From Streptomyces anulatus (lineage in GTDB: Bacteria > Actinomycetota > Actinomycetes > Streptomycetales > Streptomycetaceae): a DNA stretch of 64,000 bases. The stretch lies in the NCBI RefSeq assembly GCF_000721175.1, contig NZ_JOEZ01000020.1, positions 1-64,000 of the forward strand, in the 5' to 3' direction. The stretch's first letter is position 1; each line of letters begins with the position of its first letter. The position numbers were made by a program, and so were the translations under genes. This document shows, piece by piece, positions 20,126 to 30,069 of this stretch. Under the pieces are notes generated by a model. It was not told the DNA's origin and searched no databases. It saw only the letters and a list, made by a program, of their open reading frames with translations.

Positions 20126-20847
20126 CGGCTCCTCCCGGTGGCGGAGCGGCGGGACGCCTCTGGCTGCGGGCCCGGCTCGTGTCCGGCCGGGGTGGCCTTG
20201 CCCGGCGACGTGGGGCTACCGCGGCGGGGCCGACGTGGCCAGAAGCGGGGAGTACGGGCGGCGTAGGCGGTCCACTGCTCACCGAAGCGGGTGGCGACCT
20301 CACGTTCCTCGCTGCGGGCCAGGCGGCCGTACACGTACACCAGGACCGGGAACATGATCAAAGTGGGGAGGGTGGGCCACTGCAGCAGGAATCCGATCAT
20401 GATGAGCAGGAAGCCGTCGTACTGCGGGTGGCGCACCCAGGCGTAGAGGCCGGTAGTGGCGAGCCTGTCGTGCTGAGCGGCGTCGTGCAGGATCTTCCAG
20501 GCGGCGGCGATGAGCCAGAAGCCGACGCCGATGGCGGCGTAGCTGGCCAGGTGGAAGGGGCTTAGGTGGGGGTCGCCGCTCCAGCCCGTCAGGTCGTTCC
20601 ACAGGTGACCGCCAGCGTGGGTGTCCTTCAGGAGCGGGAACTGGTTGCCGAGCCAGCTGCCCAGCAGGTAGACGGTGAGCGGGGTGCCGTACATCTCGGT
20701 GAACAGCGCCACCAGGAATGCGCTGTAGGCGCTCATCGCCCGCCAGTCCCGCTTGGTTTTAGGGTGGAAGAAGCTGGCGGCGAAGACGATGAACAGTGCC
20801 GTGTTGAGCACCACCAGCGGCCACAGGCCGTATGCGGCGTCAGCCAT
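20122..20847 (-). CDS. Isoprenylcysteine/phospholipid methyltransferase-like membrane protein
   Basis: 241 residues with about five membrane helices. The C-terminal YAWVRHPQYDGFLLIMIGF and the following RSEEREVATRFGEQWTAY are the SAM-binding signature of ICMT/PEMT-type membrane methyltransferases. Bacterial members methylate lipids or unknown small molecules. ATG at 20847 (a GTG precedes it). Neighbouring small membrane proteins overlap at both ends. Confidence 0.82.
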   Translation of the reverse strand: MADAAYGLWPLVVLNTALFIVFAASFFHPKTKRDWRAMSAYSAFLVALFTEMYGTPLTVYLLGSWLGNQFPLLKDTHAGGHLWNDLTGWSGDPHLSPFHLASYAAIGVGFWLIAAAWKILHDAAQHDRLATTGLYAWVRHPQYDGFLLIMIGFLLQWPTLPTLIMFPVLVYVYGRLARSEEREVATRFGEQWTAYAARTPRFWPRRPRRGSPTSPGKATPAGHEPGPQPEASRRSATGRSR

Positions 20848-21109
20848 CACGTCCTCCTCGGGGCAGTGTCCGCTGTCCGCGGGCCAGGCCGCTCATGCGC
20901 CGCTGGTACGTGGCCGCGTCGATCCGCTCGTGCGTCCGCAGGCCCGCACACCAGCGTTCGGCGGCCTCCAGGGCGGCACGGCGGCCCCTCAGCCGCGCCA
21001 ACGGAGGGCACCGGCTCTCGCGGGGTGTGACCAGGCGGCCGATGTCGTAGGCCAGGGCCGCGAGGATCAGGGCGCCGATCAAGATTGCGATCAAGGCTTG
21101 CATTGCCAT
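20840..21109 (-). CDS. Small membrane protein with SHOCT-like tail
   Basis: 89 residues: an N-terminal membrane helix (ALIAILIGALILAALAY), then a cytoplasmic part ending with LRTHERIDAATYQRRMSGL, which resembles the SHOCT oligomerisation motif. ATG at 21109. It overlaps the methyltransferase start by 8 bp, so the genes are co-translated. Function unknown. Confidence 0.65.
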   Translation of the reverse strand: MAMQALIAILIGALILAALAYDIGRLVTPRESRCPPLARLRGRRAALEAAERWCAGLRTHERIDAATYQRRMSGLARGQRTLPRGGRDG

Positions 21110-21132
21110 GGACCGTGGCCTCGCCGGTAGTT

Positions 21133-21369
21133 TCAGCGGAAGGGCTTGTGGTCGTGCGGGTCGCGGTCCTTGGGCGCGTCGTCGTGACTATGTCCGTGCA
21201 TGTCGTCTCCGCCGTGCCCGCCGCGCATCATGAAGAACATCATCAGCGGGCAGGCGAGCACGATGAGAAGGATGGCGAGGGTGCCCACGGGCACACCGAG
21301 CGCCAGCGCGCCGACCAGGGCGATCGCGATCGCGACCGCGTACAGGCCGTAGTTCCTGTTGTTGTTCAT
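21133..21369 (-). CDS. DUF2933-like small membrane protein, His-rich tail
   Basis: 78 residues with two membrane helices (about 8-28 and 31-48), the second ending CPLMMFFMMRGGHGG as in DUF2933 proteins, then a tail rich in His and Asp (DDMHGHSHDDA). The Met/His content suggests metal contact, and DUF2933 genes commonly lie near copper pumps. ATG at 21369. Confidence 0.72.
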   Translation of the reverse strand: MNNNRNYGLYAVAIAIALVGALALGVPVGTLAILLIVLACPLMMFFMMRGGHGGDDMHGHSHDDAPKDRDPHDHKPFR

Positions 21370-21394
21370 GGCCGGTCCTCCTCCTTGGGGGGCG

Positions 21395-21658
21395 TCAGGG
21401 TTTGGCGGGGCCGGAGGAGCGCAGGGCGGCCAGGCGCCGCTGGTAGTCCTCTTCGTCGATGTCGCCGCGGGAGAAGCGTTCGGCGAGCAGCTGCTCGGGC
21501 GAGGGCCCGGCGGAGACGTGGGTGTGTTCGGGGGTGCGGTTCAGGGCGCGGAAGAGTAGGATAGCGGCGGTGATGATCAGCGCCCAGAAAAGGATCATGC
21601 TGGCCGACATGGCGAACCAGCCCCAGCCGCTCATGTCGCGGTCGAACCAGAACATCAT
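21395..21658 (-). CDS. SHOCT-domain membrane protein
   Basis: 87 residues: a Trp/Met-rich start, one membrane helix (ASMILFWALIITAAILLF), and a C-terminal SHOCT domain (LLAERFSRGDIDEEDYQRRL). It is the first gene of the minus-strand small-protein series and diverges from copA. ATG at 21658 (the second Met, at 21655, is an alternative). Function unknown; probably an oligomerising membrane accessory. Confidence 0.75.
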   Translation of the reverse strand: MMFWFDRDMSGWGWFAMSASMILFWALIITAAILLFRALNRTPEHTHVSAGPSPEQLLAERFSRGDIDEEDYQRRLAALRSSGPAKP

Positions 21659-21796
21659 CGCGATTCACTTCCCCGGATTCGGGGGGCTGCGGGCGTGGAG
21701 CCCGCCGTCCGGCCGGTATCTGTTCCTTTCACGGTCACTCCCGCCGCACCGCGTGCACAGGGCCGACCGGTCCCCTGTATCGGGACCGTTCAGCCC

Positions 21797-21813
21797 CTAC
21801 CTGGTTGGGGTAG
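21797..21813. promoter_or_regulatory. Candidate CsoR-type operator upstream of copA
   Basis: CTACC and GGTAG form an inverted repeat around seven bases (CTACCTGGTTGGGGTAG). This resembles the GC-rich TACCC/GGGTA operators of actinobacterial CsoR copper repressors. It lies 46 bp before the copA start in the 201-bp divergent gap (21659-21859), and csoR follows copA in the same transcript, so autoregulation is expected. Binding is inferred only. Confidence 0.5.
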
Positions 21814-21859
21814 CGAGGGACGAGGCTGGAGGGAGTGAACACGCAGGGAGGCCATTGCC

Positions 21860-24673
21860 ATGGGTGTTGCCGATATCGTTGTGGTGGTCTTGGCCGCCTT
21901 GCTGATCGCCGGCCTGGGGTGGTTCTTCTTCGGCCCGCGCCGGGCCCGTGCCGCGCATCTGGAGGGAGGGGTGCAGCGGGTCGATGTGACGGTGCGGGGC
22001 GGCTACAGCCCCGATCTGATCCGGGTCCGCCAGGGGATTCCGGTAGAGCTGGTCTTCGACCGGCAGGAGTCCGGCGAGTGCACCAACCGGGTCGTCTTCC
22101 CCGACCTCAGGGTCAGCGCCGGGCTGCCAGCCTTCACCCGCACCGCCGTGCGCGTCAGCCCGGATCAGGCCGGATCGTTCGGGTTCGCCTGCGGAATGAA
22201 CATGATCCACGGCACGCTGCTGGTCGAACCGGCGGACGGTTCCGGCGCCACGGAAGTCACTCCGGACGGAGACGGCAGGGAAACGGCTGCCGCCGCCACC
22301 GAAGCGGAACGTACGGGCGGCGGGGAGACCGGGGCCGACGCGGAAGCGGCCGAGGCCGCCGAGCGGCGCGCGGAGATCACAGACCTGACGCGCCGGGTCG
22401 CCGTAGGCGCCGTGCTCACCGCCCCAGTGCTCTTCGCCGTCATGGCCCATGAGCTCTTCGGCGCCGACTGGGTTCCCGGCTGGATGCTGAACCACTGGCT
22501 CCAACTGGCCCTGATCACCCCGGTGATGCTCTATACCGGCTGGCCCATCCACTCGACCGGCTGGCTCATCTTGCGCCACCGCGGCGCGGACATGAACTCC
22601 CTCATCACGCTGGGCACCACCGCCGCGTACGGATACAGCCTGATCGTCACGCTCGCCCCTGGTCTGCTGCCCGAGGATGTGCGCGAGGTGTACTTCGAGG
22701 CGGTCGGGGTGATCCTCACCCTGATCCTGCTCGGCAGGCTGCTGGAGGCACGCGCCAAGGCCGGCACCGGCGAAGCGATCCGCGCACTGCTGGGCCTGCA
22801 GGCCCGCACGGCCCGGGTGATCCGCGACGGCACCGAGACCGAGATCCCGGTCGAGGACGTGGCGGTCGGCGACGAGGTGGTGATCCGGCCTGGGGAGAAG
22901 GTGCCGGTCGACTCCGAGGTGCTGTCGGGTTCCTCGGCGGTGGACGAGTCGATGGTCACCGGCGAGCCGATGCCGGTCACCAAACGCGCCGGGGACACGG
23001 TGATCGGTGCCACGGTCAACGGCACCGGCTCCTTGCGGGTACGCGCGAGCAAGGTCGGCGCCGACACGATGCTCGCGCAGATCATCCGCCTGGTGCAGCA
23101 GGCCCAGGCGTCCAAGGCCCCCATCCAGCGGCTCGCCGACGCGGTCTCCGCCTATTTCGTGCCCGCCGTCATCGCCATCGCCATCGTCACCTTCGCCCTG
23201 TGGTTCACCGTCGGACCGGCCCCGGCCCTGACACTCGCCCTGGTTTCCGCGGTCGCGGTGCTGATCATCGCCTGCCCGTGCGCGCTGGGCCTTGCCACCC
23301 CGCTGTCGGTCATGGTCGGTACGGGCAAGGGCGCCCAGGCGGGCATTTTGATCCGTTCCGCCGAAGCCCTGGAAACCGCGCACGAGCTCGACACCGTCGT
23401 CCTGGACAAGACGGGCACCGTCACCGCGGGCAAGCCCGTCCTCACCGACGTCCACACCGCCGACGGATTCGCGGACGACGAGCTGCTGGCCCTGGTCGCG
23501 GCTGCCGAGGCGGACAGCGAGCATCCGCTCGCCCAGGCCGTCACCGCCGGCGCCCGGGAGCGCGGCCTGTCCTGGCCCGCGGCGGCCGGCTTCGACTCGG
23601 TCACCGGGAAGGGCGTACGGGCCACCGTCGACGGCCACACCGTCCTGGTCGGCACCGCCCGGCTGCTGCGCGACAGCGGCATCGACACCTCCACTCTGGC
23701 CCCCGTCGCGGCGGACTTCTCGGCCCAGGGCAAGACGCCGGTCCTCGCTGCCGTCGACGGGCGGCCCGCCGGCATCCTGGCCGTCGCCGACACCGTCAAG
23801 GACGACTCCGCGCAGGCCATCGCCGCCCTGCAGCGCCTCGGCGTCGAGGTGGTCATGCTCACCGGCGACAACGCCCGTACCGCCGCTGCCATCGCCGCCC
23901 AGGTCGGCGTCACCCGCGTGCTGGCGGAGGTGCTGCCCGAGCACAAGGCGGACGAGATCCGACGCCTACAGGGAGAGGGCCGCACGGTCGGTATGGTCGG
24001 CGACGGCATCAACGATGCCCCCGCTCTCGCCGCCGCCGACGTGGGACTCGCGATCGGCACCGGCACCGACGTCGCGATCGAGGCAGCCGACATCACCCTC
24101 ATCTCCGGCTCCCTGACCGGAGTGGTCACCGCCATCCGCCTCTCGCGCGCCACCATGCGCAACATCCGGCAGAACCTGTTCTTCGCCCTCGTCTACAACG
24201 CCGTCGGCGTCCCCCTCGCCGCGGGAGCCCTCTACCCGGTGTGGGGCATCCGCCTCAGCCCGATCATCGCCGCCGCCGCCATGGCCCTGTCCTCCCTGTC
24301 GGTGGTCACCAACGCATCCCGCCTGCGCCGCTGGCATACGACGCCGCTGCCGCCCGCCACGGTGGAGCCCGTCGAGCCCCGGGTCGAAGCGGCTGCCGAC
24401 CAGGCCGGCACCGAGGCCACCACGGATAGTGGCGGACCGCCCCACGGCCGGCCCGGGGCCGGGAAGGAACACCAGCAGCACACCGAGGCGATGGCGGTGG
24501 ACCCGGTGTGCGGCATGCACCTGGACCCGGCGACCGCCGCCGAACGGCGGGACGCCGACAGCGGCAGCTACTTCTTCTGCTCCGCGCACTGCGCGGCAGC
24601 TTTCGACGCCGACCCGGACCGCTATCGCGCGACGGCGGCGGAAGGGGCACACGAACGAGGCGAGAGCAGATGA
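21860..24673 (+). CDS. copA: Copper-exporting P1B ATPase with N-terminal cupredoxin and C-terminal YHS domains
   Basis: 937 residues in an unusual order: one N-terminal membrane helix (about 5-25), a cupredoxin-like domain (about 33-125, ending [15 protein letters not shown]), an Ala/Glu-rich linker, the full P-type ATPase core, and a YHS metal-binding domain (about 875-925: [21 protein letters not shown]). The core shows TGEP (about 367), [10 protein letters not shown] (about 472), DKTGTVTAG (about 515) and [16 protein letters not shown] marks a Cu(I) exporter. The usual CxxC HMA domain is absent; the cupredoxin and YHS units appear to replace it. ATG at 21860 has an AGGGAGG site. csoR overlaps its stop by 4 bp. 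Confidence 0.93.
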   Translation: MGVADIVVVVLAALLIAGLGWFFFGPRRARAAHLEGGVQRVDVTVRGGYSPDLIRVRQGIPVELVFDRQESGECTNRVVFPDLRVSAGLPAFTRTAVRVSPDQAGSFGFACGMNMIHGTLLVEPADGSGATEVTPDGDGRETAAAATEAERTGGGETGADAEAAEAAERRAEITDLTRRVAVGAVLTAPVLFAVMAHELFGADWVPGWMLNHWLQLALITPVMLYTGWPIHSTGWLILRHRGADMNSLITLGTTAAYGYSLIVTLAPGLLPEDVREVYFEAVGVILTLILLGRLLEARAKAGTGEAIRALLGLQARTARVIRDGTETEIPVEDVAVGDEVVIRPGEKVPVDSEVLSGSSAVDESMVTGEPMPVTKRAGDTVIGATVNGTGSLRVRASKVGADTMLAQIIRLVQQAQASKAPIQRLADAVSAYFVPAVIAIAIVTFALWFTVGPAPALTLALVSAVAVLIIACPCALGLATPLSVMVGTGKGAQAGILIRSAEALETAHELDTVVLDKTGTVTAGKPVLTDVHTADGFADDELLALVAAAEADSEHPLAQAVTAGARERGLSWPAAAGFDSVTGKGVRATVDGHTVLVGTARLLRDSGIDTSTLAPVAADFSAQGKTPVLAAVDGRPAGILAVADTVKDDSAQAIAALQRLGVEVVMLTGDNARTAAAIAAQVGVTRVLAEVLPEHKADEIRRLQGEGRTVGMVGDGINDAPALAAADVGLAIGTGTDVAIEAADITLISGSLTGVVTAIRLSRATMRNIRQNLFFALVYNAVGVPLAAGALYPVWGIRLSPIIAAAAMALSSLSVVTNASRLRRWHTTPLPPATVEPVEPRVEAAADQAGTEATTDSGGPPHGRPGAGKEHQQHTEAMAVDPVCGMHLDPATAAERRDADSGSYFFCSAHCAAAFDADPDRYRATAAEGAHERGESR

Positions 24674-25011
24674 CCACCATCCCCGACCACGCAAACGCTT
24701 CAGAACCGGCACCGGCACCGGGCGCAGCACGGCACGGATACGCCGACCACAAGGGCGACCACCTCGCCCGCCTGCACAAGGTCGAGGGCCAGGTCCGCGG
24801 GATCACCCGCATGGTCGACGACGACAGGTACTGCATCGACATCCTCACCCAGATCAGCGCCGTCACCCGAGCCCTGCAAGAAGTCGCGCTCGGCCTGCTC
24901 GACGACCACGTGCGGCACTGCGTGACCGACGCCGCACGCTCGAATCCGGCAGCGGGCGAGGAGAAGTTCGATGAACTCACCGTCGCTCTGCGCCGCACGC
25001 TACGGCTGTAG
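24670..25011 (+). CDS. csoR: CsoR-type copper-sensing repressor (DUF156)
   Basis: 113 residues. After a disordered start the all-helical CsoR core begins ([20 protein letters not shown]). The copper ligands are visible: Cys in [10 protein letters not shown], then His and Cys four apart in [11 protein letters not shown]. Copper binding releases DNA in this family. The ATG at 24670 overlaps the copA stop (ATGA), so pump and sensor are co-expressed. It probably acts at the palindrome before copA and that at 27825. Confidence 0.9.
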   Translation: MTTIPDHANASEPAPAPGAARHGYADHKGDHLARLHKVEGQVRGITRMVDDDRYCIDILTQISAVTRALQEVALGLLDDHVRHCVTDAARSNPAAGEEKFDELTVALRRTLRL

Positions 25012-25092
25012 ACCGACAGGTCGCAGGCCTGAGGCAGTGCTGCCCAGCCGTCCCGCTACGGACACCGCCCCAACCCAGGAAGGGAGCGCAAG

Positions 25093-26568
25093 ATGCTGCA
25101 GAGTGTCGATGTCGGGCGCCGGAGTCTGGACGCCTACTGCCCGTGTGTGGGAGGCGAGGCAGTGGAGGAGCTGAGGGCGCTGGCCGCGCCGCTGGACGGG
25201 GTGCGGGTGCTGCACGTGAACGCGACCGGCTATGGCGGTGGTGTGGCGGAGATCCTGCGCTCCGAGGTGCCGCTGCTGCGCGACCTCGGAGTGGTCGCCA
25301 CCTGGAAGACCATCAGCGCCGAGCAGGACTTCTTCGAGGTGACCAAGGCCATCCACAACGGCCTGCAGGGCGACCCGCACGGCATCAGCGACCAGCAGTG
25401 GGAGACATATCAAGCAGCCTCCGCGCAGGTGGCGGCCCAGCTGGAGGAGTCCTACGACGTCGTGGTCGTACACGACCCGCAGCCCCTCGCACTCCCACAC
25501 CTGCACGGCCGGGGCCAAGCAACCTGGGTGTGGCGCTGCCACATCGACAGCTCACAGCCCAACCCCGGCGTGTGGGCGCGGATGCGGCCCCTGCTCGCCG
25601 ACTTCGACGCCGCCGTCTTCACCCTCGGCGCCTTCGTCCCGCCGGACGTACCAGTGGAACGCGTGGAGATCATCCCTCCCGCGATCGACCCGCTGAGCCC
25701 CAAGAACATGCCCATCGACGACGCCCTCGCAACCAGCGTGCTGGACTGGATCGGCGTGGACACCACCCGTCCGCTGCTGGTCCAGGTGTCCCGCTTCGAC
25801 CCGTGGAAGGACCCCCTCGGAGTCATCGCGGCCTACCGCGCCGTCAAAGCCCACGCTCCGGCCGTCCAACTGGCCCTGGTCGGCTCCATGGCCCTGGATG
25901 ACCCGGAGGGCTGGCAGGTCTACCAGCAGATCACCGCCGCGGCGGCCGGTGATCCGGACATCTCCCTGTTCACCAACCTCACGGGGGTCGGCAACATCGA
26001 GGTCAACGCCTTCCAGCGGCACGCCGACGTGGTCATCCAGAAATCGCTGAGGGAGGGCTTCGGTCTCGTGGTCTCCGAGGCCACCTGGAAAGGCACCCCA
26101 GTGGTCGCCGGCCGGGCCGGCGGCATCCCCCTGCAACTGGCCGACGGCGCCGGAGGCCACCTCGTCGACTCCGTCGAGCAGTGCGCCGACGCGGTGCTCC
26201 GCGTCCTCGCAGACCCTCCCGCAGCCCGCCGCCTCGCCGCCGCCGGCACGGATCTGGTACGCGGTCGCTTCCTGCTGCCCCGGCTGATCGGCGACGAACT
26301 GCGGCTGATCACCAGCCTCCTGGGCCAGCAGCCCGCCGCGCCGACTGCCCTGGCCACCATGGCGGGCACCGGCAACGAGGAACGCGACCCCGTGTGCGGC
26401 ATGCGGGTCGCCCCCACCAGCGAGCACCGGATCCGGCACGACGAGACGACCTTCCTCTTCTGCTCCGCTTCATGTGCCCGCCAGTTCACTGCCAATCCCG
26501 GGCTGTTCCTGCGTGCCGTTCACCGCGCCACACGCACCAGCCCGCCCGTAGGCCGACCCGCACCGTAA
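25093..26568 (+). CDS. TreT-like trehalose synthase (GT4) fused to a C-terminal YHS domain
   Basis: 491 residues. Residues 1-415 are a GT4 glycosyltransferase similar to trehalose glycosyltransferring synthase TreT ([56 protein letters not shown]), expected to make or cleave trehalose from NDP-glucose and glucose. After a short linker comes a complete YHS domain (about 435-475: DPVCGMRVA and [12 protein letters not shown]) that should bind a metal. I do not know of this pairing. ATG at 25093 has an AAGGGAGCG site. It follows csoR by 81 bp and precedes galT by 11 bp, which suggests one transcript linking copper response and nucleotide-sugar metabolism. Confidence 0.85.
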   Translation: MLQSVDVGRRSLDAYCPCVGGEAVEELRALAAPLDGVRVLHVNATGYGGGVAEILRSEVPLLRDLGVVATWKTISAEQDFFEVTKAIHNGLQGDPHGISDQQWETYQAASAQVAAQLEESYDVVVVHDPQPLALPHLHGRGQATWVWRCHIDSSQPNPGVWARMRPLLADFDAAVFTLGAFVPPDVPVERVEIIPPAIDPLSPKNMPIDDALATSVLDWIGVDTTRPLLVQVSRFDPWKDPLGVIAAYRAVKAHAPAVQLALVGSMALDDPEGWQVYQQITAAAAGDPDISLFTNLTGVGNIEVNAFQRHADVVIQKSLREGFGLVVSEATWKGTPVVAGRAGGIPLQLADGAGGHLVDSVEQCADAVLRVLADPPAARRLAAAGTDLVRGRFLLPRLIGDELRLITSLLGQQPAAPTALATMAGTGNEERDPVCGMRVAPTSEHRIRHDETTFLFCSASCARQFTANPGLFLRAVHRATRTSPPVGRPAP

Positions 26569-26579
26569 GAACGGACAGG

Positions 26580-27602
26580 ATGGCCATGTCGGAACTCCGC
26601 CGCGACCCCTTCACCCGAGACTGGGTGGTCATCGCCCCCGAACGGGCTCACCGGCCCCAGCACACCCCGGCCGCGGCCCCGCCCGCGCCTGCCACCGATC
26701 CACACTGCCCCTTCTGCCCCGGACACGAGCAGGAAACCCCCGGGGAACTGTGGCGCCGGCCCGCCTATCCAGACCATCCGCCAGGTGCCTGGGCGGTGCG
26801 CGTGGTCCCCAACCGCTACCCCGTCCTCACCCTCGGACACGGCCCCGCCCGCCACCGCACCGCCGGATTGTTCATCTCCGCCGCCGGCATCGGCAGCCAC
26901 GAGGTGGTCATCGAATCCCCCCGTCACGACTGGGACCTGCCCGACGGGGAAGACACCGCTGTCGCCGATGTCCTGTGCGCCTACCGCGCCCGCTCCCTCG
27001 TCCTGCGCGAACGCGGCCCCGGGCTGGTCCTGCCCTTCCGTAACCATGGCCCGGCGGCCGGCACCTCCCTGGCCCATCCGCACTCCCAGATCGTGGCCAC
27101 CCCCATTGTGCCGCTGCGTCAGCGCCTGCTCTTCGATGTCGCCCGCACCTACTACGACGACTACGGCCGCTGCCTGTACACCGACGTCACCGCCGCCGAA
27201 CTCGCCGACGGCCGGCGGACCGTCGCCATCGGCGACCACGTCGCCGCCTTCTCCCCGTACGCCGCCCGAGCCGCCTACGAGACGTGGATCGTGCCCCGCC
27301 ACCACCAAGCGTCGTTCGCCGACGCGGGCGACGAGGTGCTCACCGAGACCGCCGCGATGCTGCGCCGACTGCTCGACGCTCTGCGCCACCTACTCGGCGA
27401 CGTCCCGTACAACTACGCGCTCATCAGCGCGCCCAACGGCGAAGAGGCCACCGCCTACTTCGCCTGGCACCTCCAATTGGTCCCTCGCCTGGCCGCAACC
27501 GCCGGCTTCGAACTCGGCAGTGGCATGGCCGTCAACCCCGTCCCACCTGAACGAGCCGCCGCCGAGCTGCGCGGGACACCCCCGCTGGGCCCGCACATCT
27601 GA
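26580..27602 (+). CDS. galT: Galactose-1-phosphate uridylyltransferase
   Basis: 340 residues with two HIT-like halves. The catalytic HPHSQ motif is in LAHPHSQIVATP, with the zinc-site CPFCPGHE near residue 42 and the second-half YFAWHLQLVPR motif. It transfers UMP between UDP-glucose and hexose-1-phosphate. ATG at 26580 (an internal ATG at 26586 is possible). No galE or galK is adjacent; it may supply or use nucleotide sugars for the TreT-like enzyme just upstream. Confidence 0.9.
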   Translation: MAMSELRRDPFTRDWVVIAPERAHRPQHTPAAAPPAPATDPHCPFCPGHEQETPGELWRRPAYPDHPPGAWAVRVVPNRYPVLTLGHGPARHRTAGLFISAAGIGSHEVVIESPRHDWDLPDGEDTAVADVLCAYRARSLVLRERGPGLVLPFRNHGPAAGTSLAHPHSQIVATPIVPLRQRLLFDVARTYYDDYGRCLYTDVTAAELADGRRTVAIGDHVAAFSPYAARAAYETWIVPRHHQASFADAGDEVLTETAAMLRRLLDALRHLLGDVPYNYALISAPNGEEATAYFAWHLQLVPRLAATAGFELGSGMAVNPVPPERAAAELRGTPPLGPHI

Positions 27603-27615
27603 CTCGCGCCTCTGA

Positions 27616-27798
27616 CAAACGGGCCGGCCCGCCACGGCGGTGATCGGCGCCGTCCTCCAGGCCCTCCCGGAAGTCGCGCTCGGATGCGATGACCACGTAC
27701 AGCACTCTGCCCACGGTGCCGTCCGGGTGGACCCGGCCAAGGGCGAGACCAAGGTCGATGACCTCGCCCTCGCCGTGCGCCGCTCGGGGCGTCTGTGA
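27616..27798 (+). pseudogene. Remnant of a second CsoR-like regulator
   Basis: An open stretch after an in-frame stop at 27613, without a credible start, translates to AVIGAVLQALPEVALG, then DDHVQHSAHGAVRVDPAKGE and VDDLALAVRRSGRL. This aligns along its length with the C-terminal half of the intact CsoR upstream ([26 protein letters not shown]). The N-terminal half with the first ligand Cys is missing and the second Cys is Ser. It is a decayed csoR copy that may once have controlled the copper-oxidase genes downstream. Confidence 0.65.
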
Positions 27799-27824
27799 CC
27801 GCCTCCGCGACCAAGAGTCAAGAA

Positions 27825-27842
27825 ACCCCGCAGGGGTATATT
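27825..27842 (+). promoter_or_regulatory. CsoR-like palindrome overlapping a possible -10 (TATATT)
   Basis: ACCCC-GCA-GGGGT (27825-27837) is a perfect GC-rich palindrome in an A/T-richer patch, immediately followed by TATATT (27837-27842), a plausible -10 element. It precedes the DUF6153-like gene and the multicopper oxidase. The arrangement fits copper-inducible control by CsoR, inferred from resemblance to known CsoR sites. Confidence 0.5.
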
Positions 27843-27899
27843 GGGCGGGCGGCGAGTTCCCACCCACGGGGCTCGGAGAGCAAGGCGCGGGTGGAGGCG

Positions 27900-28290
27900 A
27901 TGGCAACATACAAGGCCCTCGCGGGTGCCCTGCGCTGGGCGCGCGGCGCCGTCATCGTCCTGTGCGCTGCCCTGGCCGTCCTCGTCCACCATGAGACCGC
28001 CGCGATCGCCGTCACCTCCGTGCCCTCCGCCACGCATGCCGGGCACGCCATGCACGGATGTGCTCGGTGCGAGTCCGTCCGCGCACAGCTCTCCGTTCGG
28101 CGCCTGCGCCGGCCTGGGCATGCAGCACTGCGCGACCGCGAGCGCAGAGGCGGCCAAGGTTCCTGCACCGTCGCAGGCATATGACGCGCTGTCGGCAGAC
28201 CCGGACCGTGGCCACGCCCGGCCGGTGTTCGCCGCAGCGATCGGCTGCGCCCCGCCCGACCTGTCGGTCCTCTCCCAGCTGCGCATCTAG
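27900..28290 (+). pseudogene. Second frameshifted DUF6153-like protein gene
   Basis: From ATG 27900 (GGTGGAGG site) one frame gives ATYKALAGALRWARG, a membrane helix (AVIVLCAALAVLV) and THAGHAMHG. The family-like continuation LGASPSAHSSPFGACAGLGM, QHCATASAEAA and the terminal PPDLSVLSQLRI are in another frame. The switch is near 28052, where one missing base in CACGGATGTG would join them. It is the same type of protein as the broken gene at 13664-14067. Its position before the multicopper oxidase suggests a lost copper accessory role. Confidence 0.6.
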
Positions 28291-28362
28291 GCCGCGCCCA
28301 CGGCACCCGTGTGCCGTTAAGCCAGCGACCCCACATGCAGCTCGAACAAGAGGACTCACATC

Positions 28363-29957
28363 GTGAACAGCATCGACCGACGCTCCGTCCTGCTTGCCGG
28401 ACTCGGCGCCGCCGGCGCGGCCACGCTCGCCGCCTGCGGCAACTCCGCCACAACCCCCTTGGTCAGTCCGTCCGGCTCCCAGGTCGCCCGCGCGGAGAAG
28501 AAGCGGGCCCGCACCGGCCAGGAGCACAAAACCACCCTCACCGCGGCACCCGCCATGCTCGACCTCGGCGGCGGCATCCGGGCCAAGACCTGGGCCTTCG
28601 ACGGCCGGACCCCGGGCAAGGAGATCCGGCTCTCCGCCGGGGACACCCTGGCCGCCGAGCTGTCCAACCAACTGCCCGGCAAGACCACCACCTCCATCCA
28701 CTGGCACGGCATCACGCTGCGCAACGACATGGACGGCGTGCCGCCCGCCACCCAGACCCCGGTGCGGGCCGGCGCGAACTTCACGTACCGGTTCATCGCC
28801 GACGCCCCCGGCACGTACTTCTTCCACCCGCACGTCGGCACCCAGCTCGACCGCGGCCTGTACGCCCCGCTGATCGTCGAGGACCCGCGCGAACCGCTGG
28901 CGTACGACGACGAATGGGTGGTCGTCCTCGACGACTGGGTCGACGGCGTCGCCGGCACGCCCGAGGAGGTCTTCGCCGAGCTCAGGCAGGGCATGGGCGG
29001 CATGGACATGGGCGGGGCCTCCGGCTCGGGCATGGAGGGCCACGACATGCACGGCATGGGGAACACGAGTGACGACGCATCCCCGTCCGCCTCCGACTCC
29101 TCGGGCGGTATGTCGTCGAGGTTCATGCTCATGGGCGCCGCAAGCGACCTGCTCGGCGGCGATGCCGGTGATGTGAAGTACCCGTACCACCTGGTCAACG
29201 GCCGTGTTCCGACCGACCCGGACGTCTACACCGGCAAGCCCGGCCGCAAGGCGCGGCTGCGGATCATCAACGCCGGTTCCGACACCGCCTACCGGGTCGC
29301 GCTCGGTGGCCACCGGCTGACCATCACCCACACCGACGGCTTCCCGGTCCAGCACCAGCAGGTGGACGCCCTGATCATCGGTATGGGCGAACGCTACGAC
29401 GTCCTGGTCACCCTCGGCGACGGCGTCTTCCCCCTGGTCGCCGCGGCCGAGGGCAAGAACACCGGCGGCCTGGCTCTGGTCCGTACGGGATCCGGCCGCG
29501 CACCGTCGGCGTCCGTACGGCCGAAGGAACTCGACGGCCTGATCCTGACCGCCTCCCGGCTCCGCGCGGCCGACGACGTGCGCCTGACGTCCGCCAGGAC
29601 CGACGTCACGCACGAGATCAAGCTCACCGGCGGCATGATGCACTACAACTGGGCCATCAACGGCAAGCCCTTCGACATGGCCCACCCGGAGGCCAACCCG
29701 ATCCTGGTCGAGGAGGGCCAGCGGGTGCGGCTGGACTTCATCAACGAGACCACCATGTGGCACCCAATGCACCTGCACGGCCACACCTCTACCAGCTCGG
29801 CGACTCCGGTCCGCGCAAGGACACCGCGATCGTCCTGCCGAAGAAGAAGCTGTCCGTCTTCTTCGACGCCGACAACCCCGGCCAGTGGATGCTGCACTGC
29901 CACAACGCCTATCACGGCGAAGCCGGAATGATGACCAACGTCGCATACCAGACGTGA
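28363..29957 (+). pseudogene. Multicopper oxidase, frameshifted before the C-terminal copper ligands
   Basis: GTG 28363 starts a Tat/lipoprotein-like signal (DRRSVLLAGLG, then LAACG). Copper motifs HWHG (about 112), HPHVG (about 156) and HPMHLHGH (about 467) are present, with a Met/His-rich insert (about 206-230) typical of copper-tolerance oxidases. In the first frame the protein then degenerates and ends at 29931. The true continuation YQLGDSGPRKDTAIVLPK and QWMLHCHNAYHGEAGMM, containing the type 1 HCH ligands, is in another frame from about 29790 to the stop at 29957. The change is near ACCTCTACCAG: two extra bases or one missing. Without it the enzyme would be inactive. Confidence 0.75.
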
Positions 29958-29962
29958 CGCCA

Positions 29963-29999
29963 CGGCAGGTGGCACGCGTCGATCGCCTGCCACCTGCCG
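29963..29999. terminator. Strong hairpin between convergent transcripts
   Basis: CGGCAGGTGGCA and TGCCACCTGCCG form a perfect 12-bp stem around a 13-base loop, six bases past the multicopper-oxidase stop. It also lies downstream of the long minus-strand operon that ends at 30070, so it can serve as a two-way terminator. Confidence 0.75.
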
Positions 30000-30069
30000 C
30001 CAGTGAACCCAGATCGGCCGCTGAACGGCGTCGGCAATCTTGGTGACAGTTGTCGCTGTTATGTGTCAA

